A stretch of DNA of 64,000 bases from Rhodococcus sp. IEGM 1409 (lineage in GTDB: Bacteria; Actinomycetota; Actinomycetes; Mycobacteriales; Mycobacteriaceae): positions 259,891-323,890 of the forward strand of contig NZ_JASHKN010000007.1 of NCBI RefSeq assembly GCF_030056735.1, read 5' to 3'. Shown in pieces: positions 25,634 through 34,229 of the stretch. Each line of letters opens with the position of its first letter. Positions within the stretch are counted from its first letter, which is position 1. The translations under genes were made by a program, and so were the position numbers. The notes beneath the pieces are model-generated. The model ran no database searches. It was not told the DNA's origin and saw only the letters and a list, made by a program, of their open reading frames with translations.

Positions 25634-26896
25634 TCACGCGCTCCGTGCAAGGGCGCCCAATGCGGCCGCGGTCATTGCCGTGACACCTTCGGGTAGAGCC
25701 GCGGCGGGATCGGGGGCGAAGCGCGGCGAATGATTCGACGGCGTGCCGGGTGGTATCCGTCCCTCGGCGAGCGCCGCAAGAGCGTTTCCGTCGAAATTTT
25801 GAAGTGCAGTTCCGCCGAAATGCCAGAACACGGAGGGGCATTGGGCCGCAGTGCCGAAGATGCCGAAGTCCTCGCTACTCGAAAGTGGTTGTGACAGAGT
25901 GTGCATTCCCAAGCCGGCCTGTCGCAGGTCAGACATCACTGTGGACGTTGCATCCGGAGTGTTGACCGTAGCCGGAAATCCGTTGTACGCATGAACGTCC
26001 GGTGGCTGGACGGCGCCGGCCCCGTCCGCTTCTGCACGGGCGATCCGGCGTACCGATTCGAGCATGTTTTCTCGTGACGAAGCGCTGAAAGTCCTCAGGC
26101 TGAGCAGTAGTTCGGCCTCATCGGCGACGATGTTTGCAGCCGTGCCGGCGTGCAAGGCTCCGACGGTGAGCACAGGTGCCGTCGGGGTTGCCGCTTCGTG
26201 AGCAACAAGACTTTGAACGCGAAGCGCGAACGACGCTGCCATCAACAAGGGGTCGATGCATGCGTACGGAGAGGACGCATGTCCACCACGGCCGTGAAAA
26301 ACCACTCGAATCGTGTCGGATGCTGCCATCAAGATGTCGGGTCTGCTGACCAACATCCCAGCAGGAGTCGGGCCTACGTGTTGCCCCAGGCAGAGGTCCG
26401 GTCGCGGGAAGCGGTCGAAGATTCCGTCGTCGACCATCGCACGAGCGCCGGAGCCGGTCTCCTCGGCAGGCTGGAAGACCGCGACGATAGTCCCGGTGAT
26501 CGATGTCGGATCCGCGGAAAGCGCTGCGCACGTGGCAAGTAGCGCGGTCACGTGGACGTCGTGGCCACACGCGTGCATCACCCCATCCGTCTTGGAGGCG
26601 TAGGACAGACCGGTGTCTTCTGCGACCGGCAGCGCGTCCATGTCGGCGCGTAGCAGGACCACCGGACCACTACTCCCTTCGAGAACACCGACGACACCCG
26701 TACCGCCGACTCCGACCGTGACGTCCCAGCCGCCGATCCGCCGAAGTTCTTCGGCAACAATTGCGGCAGTGCGAGTTTCGTCGCCGGACAACTCGGGGTG
26801 TGCATGCAGGTCCCGGTACAGATCGAACCAGTGCGGCTCGACGGTTCGCAACCGTGACGGGTCTCCGAACTCGAGATTCGAAAGCAGTTGGTTCAT
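25634..26896 (-). CDS. M20-family metal-dependent amidohydrolase
   Basis: 420 aa from ATG 26896, with GAAAGAAG upstream. Metal ligands: LRADMDALPV, MHACGHDVHV (HACGHD), FQPAEETGSGA (EE) and the C-terminal FHGRGGHASSP and SSEDFG. These fit hippurate / N-acyl-amino-acid hydrolases and IAA-amino acid hydrolases. The next gene, 26 bp upstream on the same strand, is an MFS importer, so the pair probably takes up and cleaves an N-acyl amino acid or similar amide. Confidence 0.9.
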   Translation of the reverse strand: MNQLLSNLEFGDPSRLRTVEPHWFDLYRDLHAHPELSGDETRTAAIVAEELRRIGGWDVTVGVGGTGVVGVLEGSSGPVVLLRADMDALPVAEDTGLSYASKTDGVMHACGHDVHVTALLATCAALSADPTSITGTIVAVFQPAEETGSGARAMVDDGIFDRFPRPDLCLGQHVGPTPAGMLVSRPDILMAASDTIRVVFHGRGGHASSPYACIDPLLMAASFALRVQSLVAHEAATPTAPVLTVGALHAGTAANIVADEAELLLSLRTFSASSRENMLESVRRIARAEADGAGAVQPPDVHAYNGFPATVNTPDATSTVMSDLRQAGLGMHTLSQPLSSSEDFGIFGTAAQCPSVFWHFGGTALQNFDGNALAALAEGRIPPGTPSNHSPRFAPDPAAALPEGVTAMTAAALGALARSA

Positions 26897-26922
26897 GGTC
26901 GATCTTCTTTCGGTTGGTGAGA

Positions 26923-28131
26923 TCAGTTGGCGGTTTTCAGTTGCACCAGATTCAGCATCTTTTCTCGGGTTTGCGGCGCTGCCATTACCGCGATAATCGC
27001 CACGACGGGCCCGAGCGCGAGCGAGACGAACGCTGCTGACCAGGAGAGATGGTCCACGATGAATCCGAACACGAGCGGTGCGACTATTCCGGCGACCATG
27101 CCGCCGAAAATGATCATCGACGAGGCGGCCCCGACCACCGACGAAGGCAGAGCTCGCAGTGGCAGTGCAAAACACGGCATGAAAGCGAAAGAGGCAGCGG
27201 CAGATCCGAGGGTGACGAGAACGACGAACAAGGCCGTGTTGGAGACGAAAGGAATCGAAACGAGCATCACGATGCACGCGAGCATGGGCGGCACCACGAC
27301 GATACGGCTGTTGCCTGCAAGTCGATCCGAGATTCGCCCGCCGATGACGGTGGTCACGGCCGCTACCACGGTTGCCGGGATGAGAAGGAGGCTTGCACTC
27401 GAAAGGGCGATTCCACGTTCGTCATGCAGGTAGGACGGAACCCAGGACGACATCCCCCAGATCACGAAGTCGTATCCGAAGAACATCAAGGCGAAGAGCC
27501 ACATAGCGCGGGAGTGAAGTACGGTGTGCATGTTGTCCCAGGAAGAATCCGGACCGTGGTCGATCTCCGCTGGAAGTGCGGGAGGGAGCCACAACTTGAT
27601 GCTGACGAGCGAGAGTACGCCGAGCGCAGCGACGGCCAGGAACATCCCACGCCAGCCGATCAACGGGAGGAGCGCTGCCGCAACAACAATGGCGAGCAGC
27701 GTGCCGACGGCATTGGAGCTGTTCATCCAGCCTGTGGCTGTGGCACGTTGCTCCGGGATGCTGCGCTCGGCGACGAGCTTTACAGCAGCGGCCGGAAACA
27801 CGCCCTGCGCGAAACCGAAGACAAAGCGAACAACGAGAAGTGAACCGAACGACCACGCAAGCGCTGTGAGGCCGGTGAAGACACTCCACGCCACCAACCC
27901 GATGAGGGCCATCCGGACTGCGCCGTATCGATCGGCGAGCAGTCCACCAGGCAGTTGGGCCAGCGTGTAGGCGATGAAGAACGTGGAAATGATCAACCCG
28001 CGCTGGGAGTAGTCGAGATCGAACTCCTCACCGAGCAAGGGGAGGGCGAGGTTGATCGCCAGCCGATCTATGTAGTCGATCGCATAGGCGACGAACAGCA
28101 GCGCGACCGTGACTTTGGTGGAGCGAAGCAC
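26923..28131 (-). CDS. MFS transporter, organic-anion type
   Basis: 402 aa, twelve hydrophobic helices. It shows the MFS motif GGLLADRYGAVRM between helices 2 and 3 and AIDYIDRLAINLALP in helix 1, as in the ACS (anion:cation symporter) group. I choose GTG 28131, which follows GGAGG by four bases. A GTG at 28167 is in frame but lies inside a perfect palindrome that looks like an operator and has no ribosome site. It is coupled to the M20 hydrolase gene. Confidence 0.88.
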   Translation of the reverse strand: MLRSTKVTVALLFVAYAIDYIDRLAINLALPLLGEEFDLDYSQRGLIISTFFIAYTLAQLPGGLLADRYGAVRMALIGLVAWSVFTGLTALAWSFGSLLVVRFVFGFAQGVFPAAAVKLVAERSIPEQRATATGWMNSSNAVGTLLAIVVAAALLPLIGWRGMFLAVAALGVLSLVSIKLWLPPALPAEIDHGPDSSWDNMHTVLHSRAMWLFALMFFGYDFVIWGMSSWVPSYLHDERGIALSSASLLLIPATVVAAVTTVIGGRISDRLAGNSRIVVVPPMLACIVMLVSIPFVSNTALFVVLVTLGSAAASFAFMPCFALPLRALPSSVVGAASSMIIFGGMVAGIVAPLVFGFIVDHLSWSAAFVSLALGPVVAIIAVMAAPQTREKMLNLVQLKTAN

Positions 28132-28152
28132 TGGGCCTCCAAGTGGTGAACC

Positions 28153-28168
28153 TGTGAAGTGATTCACA
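28153..28168. promoter_or_regulatory. Perfect 6-4-6 palindrome between the MFS and AsnC-type genes
   Basis: TGTGAA-GTGA-TTCACA is a perfect inverted repeat in the 99-bp divergent gap. It is 22 bases upstream of the chosen MFS start and is the natural candidate site for the divergent AsnC-like regulator. Confidence 0.5.
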
Positions 28169-28230
28169 CATCTTTGGCAAACATGCAGTGGTCACCAGCC
28201 GGAATGCAGCAATCCGGCAATAATTAGCCC

Positions 28231-29265
28231 ATGAAGCCGGAATCCGACGCATTTGTCATCGCGGAATCTGATCTGGAGATCATCAACGCACTCCAACTCA
28301 ACCCCCGCGCCTCGTGGACACAGTTGTCGTCGGTACTCGACATGGATTCGACGACGATCGCCCGCCGGTGGCGTCGACTCGTCTCGAACGGTCATTCGTG
28401 GGTCAACGCGGTCGCAATCGGCCGAACCCACATCTTCGGTTATCTCATGATCAGGACGACTCAGGATTCGGTTGCCGACGTGGGGGAACTGTTACGTCAA
28501 CTGTCCTGCGCCTATCTGTTGGCCAGGACGGAAGGTGAGTTCGAGTACTTCGTCGGTGTAGTGTCCGCTGACCAGAAGAGCTTGGACACCTTGGTGTGTG
28601 AGCACCTTGCCGCCGACCCTGGAATTCTGTCGATCAGAAGTCGGGTAGGGGTGAAGGTGTACCGCGACGGCTTCAGTTGGGAACCGGGCGCTCTGGGGCA
28701 AGCAGGTCGCGCGCGGCTGGCAACGGCATCGACGCAGGTGGCTGCGGCGCCGGCAGACCCGACAGAGTTCCGCGAGTCCGACGGTGCACTGTTGGAAGCT
28801 CTCGGCCGCGACGGACGTGCCAGCTATGCGCGCCTCGCCGCGATTTGTGGAACGAACGAGACTGCGATTCGCCGGCGCTTGGCGCAGCTGACTGCGTCGC
28901 AACAGTTGATTTTTCGCTGCGATGTCTCGCAACAGGCTGTCGGTTCACCGTTCGAAGTGATCTTCGACGTCGCTGTGGACGGTTCCACCGACGAGCTCGG
29001 CCAACTTGTGTCGAGTTGGCCGGAGATCAGATTGTTGGTGGCGACCACCGGAACGGCGAACATGTTGATCAGCGTGTGGTTGAGCAGTCTCACCCAGAGT
29101 CTTGTCGTTGAGGATCGACTACGTCGAATCGGTAGTGTGCGCATCCTCGATCGGCGCGTCTCGCTCTACCCGATGAAGCGATTCGGGCAGCTACTCGGCC
29201 CCAGCGGAGTGGCAGAAGGTCATGTGCCGGTCGCGATTTGGGGTGCCGGCGGCATTCTTCGTTGA
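28231..29265 (+). CDS. Double-length Lrp/AsnC-family regulator
   Basis: 344 aa from ATG 28231, twice the usual 150-160 aa. It has two HTH units (ESDLEIINALQLNPRASWTQ at about 11-30, and ESDGALLEALGRDGRASYAR at about 180-200). Each is followed by a RAM-like ligand domain. It is divergent from the MFS/M20 pair, so it probably senses an amino acid or its acyl derivative and controls that operon. Tandem AsnC proteins occur in actinobacteria; the effector is not predictable here. Confidence 0.85.
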   Translation: MKPESDAFVIAESDLEIINALQLNPRASWTQLSSVLDMDSTTIARRWRRLVSNGHSWVNAVAIGRTHIFGYLMIRTTQDSVADVGELLRQLSCAYLLARTEGEFEYFVGVVSADQKSLDTLVCEHLAADPGILSIRSRVGVKVYRDGFSWEPGALGQAGRARLATASTQVAAAPADPTEFRESDGALLEALGRDGRASYARLAAICGTNETAIRRRLAQLTASQQLIFRCDVSQQAVGSPFEVIFDVAVDGSTDELGQLVSSWPEIRLLVATTGTANMLISVWLSSLTQSLVVEDRLRRIGSVRILDRRVSLYPMKRFGQLLGPSGVAEGHVPVAIWGAGGILR

Positions 29266-29268
29266 GCG

Positions 29269-29982
29269 TCAGTCGATCGGGGTCCGATTCTCGTCGACGA
29301 GTTGTGGATCAGAGTCGGTCGCGCGGGAGCGCTTCCACGCCATCCGGGCCAGCGCACCCGCCACGGACACTGCGAGGACAACGCCACCGCCGATGATGCC
29401 GGCCGCCGAGTCCGGGAAGATGCCCTCGAGAAGCAGCCAGACGCCGAAGACGAAGAACAGCACCGCGGCACCGATCTTGATGAATCCCTCCGGAAGGTGC
29501 TTGCCCAGCACCGAGCCGACGATGATGGCCAGAGCGTCGGCTGCCACCATGCCGACGGTCGATCCGATCCAGATACCGATCCAGTCGTTGTCGGTGGCAA
29601 GAGTGATGGTGGCGAGCATGGTCTTGTCACCGAGTTCGGCCAGGAAGAACGCCGACGCGACGGCGATGAAGGCGGACCGCGTGACGCGACCGGCCTTGTT
29701 CTGTTCGTCGTCGGTGAGATCGTCACCGCGCAGGGTCCAGAGGCCGAAGATCAGGAATGCGATACCGCCGACGATCGATATTGCCGCAGTCGGAAGTGCG
29801 ACGCCGACGTAGTGGCCGACGGCGACCGAGACCAGGTGAACAAGGGTGGTGGCCACGGTGATTCCGCCGAGAACGACCCACCAGCGATAGCGCAAGGCAA
29901 ACGTCATTGCCATCAGTTGCGACTTGTCGCCGAGTTCCGCGACGAAGATGACGCCGAAACTCAAAAGTATTGCGGCAAGCAA
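29269..29982 (-). CDS. UPF0016/GDT1-family transporter (probable Mn2+ exporter)
   Basis: 237 aa with about six helices and the two family signatures, FVAELGDKSQLMAM and FLAELGDKTMLATIT. The start is TTG 29982, with a strong GGAGGAG seven bases upstream. Members (TMEM165, GDT1, Vibrio MneA) transport Mn2+ and/or Ca2+. A yybP-ykoY-type leader precedes the gene, so manganese export is the best prediction. Confidence 0.9.
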   Translation of the reverse strand: MLAAILLSFGVIFVAELGDKSQLMAMTFALRYRWWVVLGGITVATTLVHLVSVAVGHYVGVALPTAAISIVGGIAFLIFGLWTLRGDDLTDDEQNKAGRVTRSAFIAVASAFFLAELGDKTMLATITLATDNDWIGIWIGSTVGMVAADALAIIVGSVLGKHLPEGFIKIGAAVLFFVFGVWLLLEGIFPDSAAGIIGGGVVLAVSVAGALARMAWKRSRATDSDPQLVDENRTPID

Positions 29983-29990
29983 GATTTACT

Positions 29991-30031
29991 CCTCCGGTCG
30001 GTGTAGGTCGGAGGAAAAATGCGAGCCTCCG
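29991..30031 (-). promoter_or_regulatory. Shine-Dalgarno switch: two CGGAGG copies competing for one CCTCCG
   Basis: On the minus strand CGGAGG (30031-30026), CCTCCG (30014-30009) and the ribosome site CGGAGG (29996-29991) follow in order. The middle CCTCCG can pair with either neighbour through 11-12-base loops. Pairing with the downstream copy hides the ribosome site. This gives a simple output stage for the riboswitch just upstream. Confidence 0.6.
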
Positions 30032-30055
30032 GCCTGGGCAGGCGCAGCGGGTGCG

Positions 30056-30192
30056 CTTGTCCGGCCGAAGGTCTCGCCCACCGGGGCCGCAGGACCTTCG
30101 GTTCGCCAGGCCGGGTGCTTCGCGATCCGCACATGACGGAGCGCGTCGAACCAGTATGTCGACACAGGCGATTGGGGGCTACTCCCCTTCGT
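30056..30192 (-). promoter_or_regulatory. yybP-ykoY-type manganese riboswitch
   Basis: Reading the minus strand, the leader holds GAAGGGGAGTAGC (from 30190), GTCGACATACTGG (near 30162-30150), CCGGCCTGGCGAACC and GGGCGAGACCTTCGG (near 30079-30065). These are the conserved blocks of the yybP-ykoY aptamer, including the two L1/L3-type metal-binding loops, in the right order. The RNA senses Mn2+ and turns on exporter genes. The gene downstream is UPF0016, a known target class. Ends are approximate. Confidence 0.85.
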
Positions 30193-30276
30193 TGCTACCC
30201 ACGTTAGCGCTCCTGAAGCGAATTGGCAAAGCGCACAGCAAGTTTGGGAGTCCGAACTTATCGCTTACCGAGGCCG

Positions 30277-30804
30277 TCACGAAGCGAGGAGCATGGCCAA
30301 AACAGCGGTGTCGGGATCGCTGATCGGGTCGATGCCGACGCGGCTGATCATGGAGACGACTGTGCCGTCCGGCTCTGCCTCGACCCAGGCTGCACGATGC
30401 TCCAAGCCCAGGTAGGGAAGGCCTGGCAGTAGTACGCACCCCGACGCGCTTCCCTCGCATTCCGGCAGGCTGGAGGTGGTTTCCGACGGCGGGTGCAGCA
30501 TGATCAGGGCCGGTGGCTGGTGGTCGGAGAAACGGCCGGGTGTCAGGGCAAAATCGCCAAGCACCGGACCTTCGGCAACCACCAGACCGACAGTGCCCGG
30601 CTGCGGGTCCTCGGGAACGTCCTCACGAACCCCGAAAACCGTCGTCGTCGGCAACAAACCCGGCATCGAGGCCACTCGGACAGCCAAGGCGAGAAGCTGC
30701 GCCCACTCCTGGGTGGTGTCCGGCCACCGACCCGAAATGACGAACCCCTGTAAAGACCCAGCGGCTTGGAACGGAGAAATGCCTATTGCTTCGTTTCTGT
30801 TCAT
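30277..30804 (-). CDS. Hypothetical protein
   Basis: 175 aa from ATG 30804, with GGGAGGA six bases upstream. It is soluble and Pro-rich in the middle, without signal peptide or membrane helix (MNRNEAIGISPFQAAGSLQG at the start). No family is recognised. It is divergent from the DUF1254 gene across a 165-bp gap in which I see no clear element. Confidence 0.65.
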   Translation of the reverse strand: MNRNEAIGISPFQAAGSLQGFVISGRWPDTTQEWAQLLALAVRVASMPGLLPTTTVFGVREDVPEDPQPGTVGLVVAEGPVLGDFALTPGRFSDHQPPALIMLHPPSETTSSLPECEGSASGCVLLPGLPYLGLEHRAAWVEAEPDGTVVSMISRVGIDPISDPDTAVLAMLLAS

Positions 30805-30969
30805 TTCTGTTCCTCCCTCGGTGCTGGGGCAAATCTCGGGCAGACGCGCATGCGTCGGTCCGGCACACCTCGTTGGGTAATCGAAATATGCACCCATTCG
30901 GTACTGGCACACAAGACGGGGAGAGTGCCAGCCAGGTTTGCGCTGGTGAGGGCGGTGGTATGCGCAGGC

Positions 30970-32319
30970 ATGACTCTGTCGAAGAACCGTTCTCGGCTGG
31001 AAGACCTGGCAACGCAGGCGTGGATCTTCGGATATCCCCTGTTGATTGCGGCGGTATCGCGTGACGTCATGACGGCGACGCCGACCCCGGTGGCGATGAA
31101 AGCCCCGCTCAACCAGTTCGCTTACGCGCGTACAACGCCCGACGCGACCTTCACCGATGTCGTCTCACCCAATGCGGACACTCTCTACTCGTCGGGGTGG
31201 CTGGACGTGTCGACGGAACCGCAGGTGCTCTCATTGCCGGACTTCGGAACGCGGTACTGGCTGGTGCCCATCCTCGACGCGTGGAGCGACGTGTTCACGG
31301 TGCCAGGATCTCGGACGGTGGGACGCACCGGGGGGCCGTACCTGGTGGCCGGGCCGAATTGGAAAGGCAACGTGCCCAAGGGGTTGACGCTGCTGCGTTC
31401 TCCGACGGCAATGAACTGGATAGTCGCCCGCTATGCGACGTCGGGAGGAACGGACGTGGCTGAAGTGCACAGCCTGCAGGACCGGACGCGACTCACACCG
31501 CTGTCGGGGTGGACGGGTGACCCGCAGGACTACACGCCCGGTGACGTGCCGGTGAACGCTGCCGTCGACACCCGGACGCCGCCGGTGGACCAGGTGGCCG
31601 CCATGGACGGCGAGGCCTTCTTCACCACCCTCGACGCACTTCTCGACGACAATCCTCCCCGCCCGGAGGATACCGAGATGATGAAACAGCTGTCCGACAT
31701 AGGAATCGGCTCCTCGCTGCCCTGGAAGTCTCGTCCGCAAGAAGTGCGCGATGCCCTCGACCGAGCTGCGCGAACCGGAATGGACGTGCTGAGCGAGATC
31801 GCCAAAGAGGCCGAGGGAAGTCCGAAGAACGGCTGGACAATGCACCGCGGCCTCGGTCACTACGGAACCCATTACGCTCAGCGGGCTTTGATCGTCTGGC
31901 TCGGTTTCGGGGCAAACCTCGACGCTGATGCCGTGTATCCGCACGCCACCACGGACGTCGACGGGAAGCCGCTGACCGGCGCGAAAAAGTACGTACTGCA
32001 CTTCGAGAAGGACGAGCTGCCGCCGGTCGAGGGCTTCTGGTCGCTCACGATGATGAACGAGCGGCAGTTCTTCGTGGACAACCCGATCGACCGATACGCC
32101 ATCGGCGATCGAAGCGATCTGGTGTTTGCCGACGACGGTTCCCTCGACATCTACCTCCAGCACGAATCCCCTGGTGGCGAGAAGGAGCGCAACTGGTTGC
32201 CGGCTCCGTCCGGTGACTTCAACGTCTTTCTGCGCCTGTACTGGCCGAAGGCCGCAGTGCTGTCGGGATCGTGGACCGCGCCCGGTATTCGGGAAGCAGG
32301 TATTCGGGAAGCAGGCTGA
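30970..32319 (+). CDS. DUF1254/DUF1214 domain protein
   Basis: 449 aa from ATG 30970. The N-terminal DUF1254 region has QAWIFGYPLL, NQFAYARTTPDATFTDVVSP and NADTLYSSGWLDVS. The C-terminal DUF1214 has KYVLHFEKDELPPVEGFWSL and ERNWLPAPSGDFNVFLRLYW. The family is widespread with unknown biochemical role. No signal peptide is evident. The protein ends in a tandem GIREAGIREAG, made by an exact 15-bp duplication just before the stop. Confidence 0.88.
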   Translation: MTLSKNRSRLEDLATQAWIFGYPLLIAAVSRDVMTATPTPVAMKAPLNQFAYARTTPDATFTDVVSPNADTLYSSGWLDVSTEPQVLSLPDFGTRYWLVPILDAWSDVFTVPGSRTVGRTGGPYLVAGPNWKGNVPKGLTLLRSPTAMNWIVARYATSGGTDVAEVHSLQDRTRLTPLSGWTGDPQDYTPGDVPVNAAVDTRTPPVDQVAAMDGEAFFTTLDALLDDNPPRPEDTEMMKQLSDIGIGSSLPWKSRPQEVRDALDRAARTGMDVLSEIAKEAEGSPKNGWTMHRGLGHYGTHYAQRALIVWLGFGANLDADAVYPHATTDVDGKPLTGAKKYVLHFEKDELPPVEGFWSLTMMNERQFFVDNPIDRYAIGDRSDLVFADDGSLDIYLQHESPGGEKERNWLPAPSGDFNVFLRLYWPKAAVLSGSWTAPGIREAGIREAG

Positions 32320-32475
32320 AGGTCCTCCCGCTTCGTACCCGAAGAGCACAACTCGGTATCAGCCGCGCGTTTCGATGGGCGGAAAGGTCACGACAGCCAT
32401 ACGATCTGTCGGTATTGCCCTGTTTGAAGAGCTGTTGAATCGGTCAGAGACACCCGCTTGCTTCGGAGGCTACTG

Positions 32476-33048
32476 ATGGTCACGCAGAACCCGTTCATGC
32501 AGTACGGCAAGGAGATCTGGTGGATGATCCTGATCCGCGGAATCTTCGGCGTGATCTTCGGAATCATCGCACTGGTGTGGCCGGGAATTACCGTGGTGGC
32601 CTTGGTCTTCCTGTTCGGTATCTACTCCATTGCCGACGGCTTGATCACGATCGTTCGAGCCATCCGGGACCGCGAACACCTGAGTTCCTGGGGATGGTGG
32701 GTCTTCACGGGCGTCGTTTCGGTGGGAGCCGGTGTGGTCGCGCTGGTCTGGCCGGGCATCACGGCGCTGGTGCTGCTGTACATAATTGCCTTCTACGCCA
32801 TCATGTTCGGAATCTTCGGAATTGTCGGCGCCTTCAAGATGAAGGCGCTGCCCGGATCCAGTTGGGGATGGTTGCTCGCAGCCTCGGTGCTCGCTGTCAT
32901 CTTCGGCATCATTCTTCTCATCGCGCCCGGCGAAGGCATCACCAGCCTCATCTGGTTGTTGGGTTGGTACGCAATCTTTTTCGGCCTCTTCATGATCGTG
33001 GGAGCATTCCAGATCAGGAGCCGGGCAAAGGAAGCCGGTGTTCTCTAA
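32476..33048 (+). CDS. HdeD-family membrane protein
   Basis: 190 aa from ATG 32476 with GGAGG six bases upstream. It has six helices built from repeated units (ALVWPGITVVALVFLFGIYS, then ALVWPGITALVLLYIIAFYA), the hallmark of HdeD. The family is linked to acid resistance in E. coli; the role in actinobacteria is unknown. It overlaps the next gene by 11 bp. Confidence 0.88.
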   Translation: MVTQNPFMQYGKEIWWMILIRGIFGVIFGIIALVWPGITVVALVFLFGIYSIADGLITIVRAIRDREHLSSWGWWVFTGVVSVGAGVVALVWPGITALVLLYIIAFYAIMFGIFGIVGAFKMKALPGSSWGWLLAASVLAVIFGIILLIAPGEGITSLIWLLGWYAIFFGLFMIVGAFQIRSRAKEAGVL

Positions 33049-34186
33049 GAAGGGAAAGCCGGCCGTCGCGGCTCCCGCTCCGATCCCCACGCTGTCCGGT
33101 AATGAGAACTGGTCGATCCCTCGCGGTTTGATCGTCCTTCTCGGTATTGCGGCCACCGTGGTTGCCGTCGGCGGAATGAAGGCGTTCGGGGGGATCCTCG
33201 GGCCGGTGTTCCTCGCACTGGTACTGACGATTGCCGTTCAGCCCATTCAGGATTGGGCGCAGCGACGAGGGTGGCCCAAGTGGGTCGGGATGTTGGGCTC
33301 GCTTGTCACCGTCTACCTGATTCTGCTCGGACTGGCCGCGTCGTTGATCGTGTCGACGGCGCAGTTGGCGACGATCCTGCCCCAGTACTCCGAGGAGATG
33401 ACCAACCTCCTCAACGAGGGTCGCGACAAGTTGGCCGACTTCGGAGTCAGCACCGACCAGATCCAAAGCACGCTCAGCAGTATCGATCTCACGAAGGTAG
33501 TGGGTGTACTCGAAAGCGGGCTGGAGGGACTGCTCGGCATTCTGTCGGATCTGGTGTTCATCCTCGCGCTGTTGCTGTTCATGGCCTTCGACGGCATGAG
33601 TATCCGCTCGCGGTTGCACGTGCTGGCCGATCAGCGTCCCGAAATCTCCTACGCGCTCTCCACCTTTGCCGCAGGGACTCGCAAGTACCTGGTTGTCTCG
33701 ACGGTATTCGGCCTCATCGTGGCGGTACTCGACGGTGGCGCGCTGTGGCTGATGGGCATTCAGCTACCCGTTCTGTGGGCGCTACTGTCCTTCATCACCA
33801 ACTACATCCCCAACATCGGGTTCGTCATCGGCGTCATCCCGCCGGCGCTTCTTGGGCTCTTGCAGGGCGGACCCTGGCTGATGCTGTGGGTGATCGTCGT
33901 CTACTCCGTCATCAACTTCGTGATCCAGTCCATCATCCAACCCAAGTTCGTCGGCGACGCCGTCGGACTGTCGGTGACGATGACGTTCCTCTCACTTGTC
34001 TTCTGGTCGTGGGTTCTCGGGGCGCTCGGAGCGCTGCTGGCGATCCCGCTTTCGTTGTTGGTGAAAGCAGTCCTGCTCGACATCGACCCAGCCACACGCT
34101 GGGCCGACGTCCTGATCAGCGGGCCCCGGGACATGCCGAAGGAGAAACCCGAGGAGCCTGAAAAGCCTGCAACGCCCACACGCTAG
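33038..34186 (+). CDS. AI-2E/PerM-family transporter
   Basis: 382 aa from GTG 33038, which overlaps the HdeD gene. Eight helices are visible, with the conserved ITNYIPNIGFVIGVIPPALL block and the C-terminal IQSIIQPKFVGDAVGLSVTM. The family includes TqsA and Na+/H+ antiporters. Substrate unknown. The C-terminus is a short charged tail rich in Pro/Glu/Lys. Confidence 0.88.
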   Translation: MFSKKGKPAVAAPAPIPTLSGNENWSIPRGLIVLLGIAATVVAVGGMKAFGGILGPVFLALVLTIAVQPIQDWAQRRGWPKWVGMLGSLVTVYLILLGLAASLIVSTAQLATILPQYSEEMTNLLNEGRDKLADFGVSTDQIQSTLSSIDLTKVVGVLESGLEGLLGILSDLVFILALLLFMAFDGMSIRSRLHVLADQRPEISYALSTFAAGTRKYLVVSTVFGLIVAVLDGGALWLMGIQLPVLWALLSFITNYIPNIGFVIGVIPPALLGLLQGGPWLMLWVIVVYSVINFVIQSIIQPKFVGDAVGLSVTMTFLSLVFWSWVLGALGALLAIPLSLLVKAVLLDIDPATRWADVLISGPRDMPKEKPEEPEKPATPTR

Positions 34187-34229
34187 GGCTCTCAGTGTTT
34201 CTACAAGTTGTTGCTTTATCGTCTCGCCC

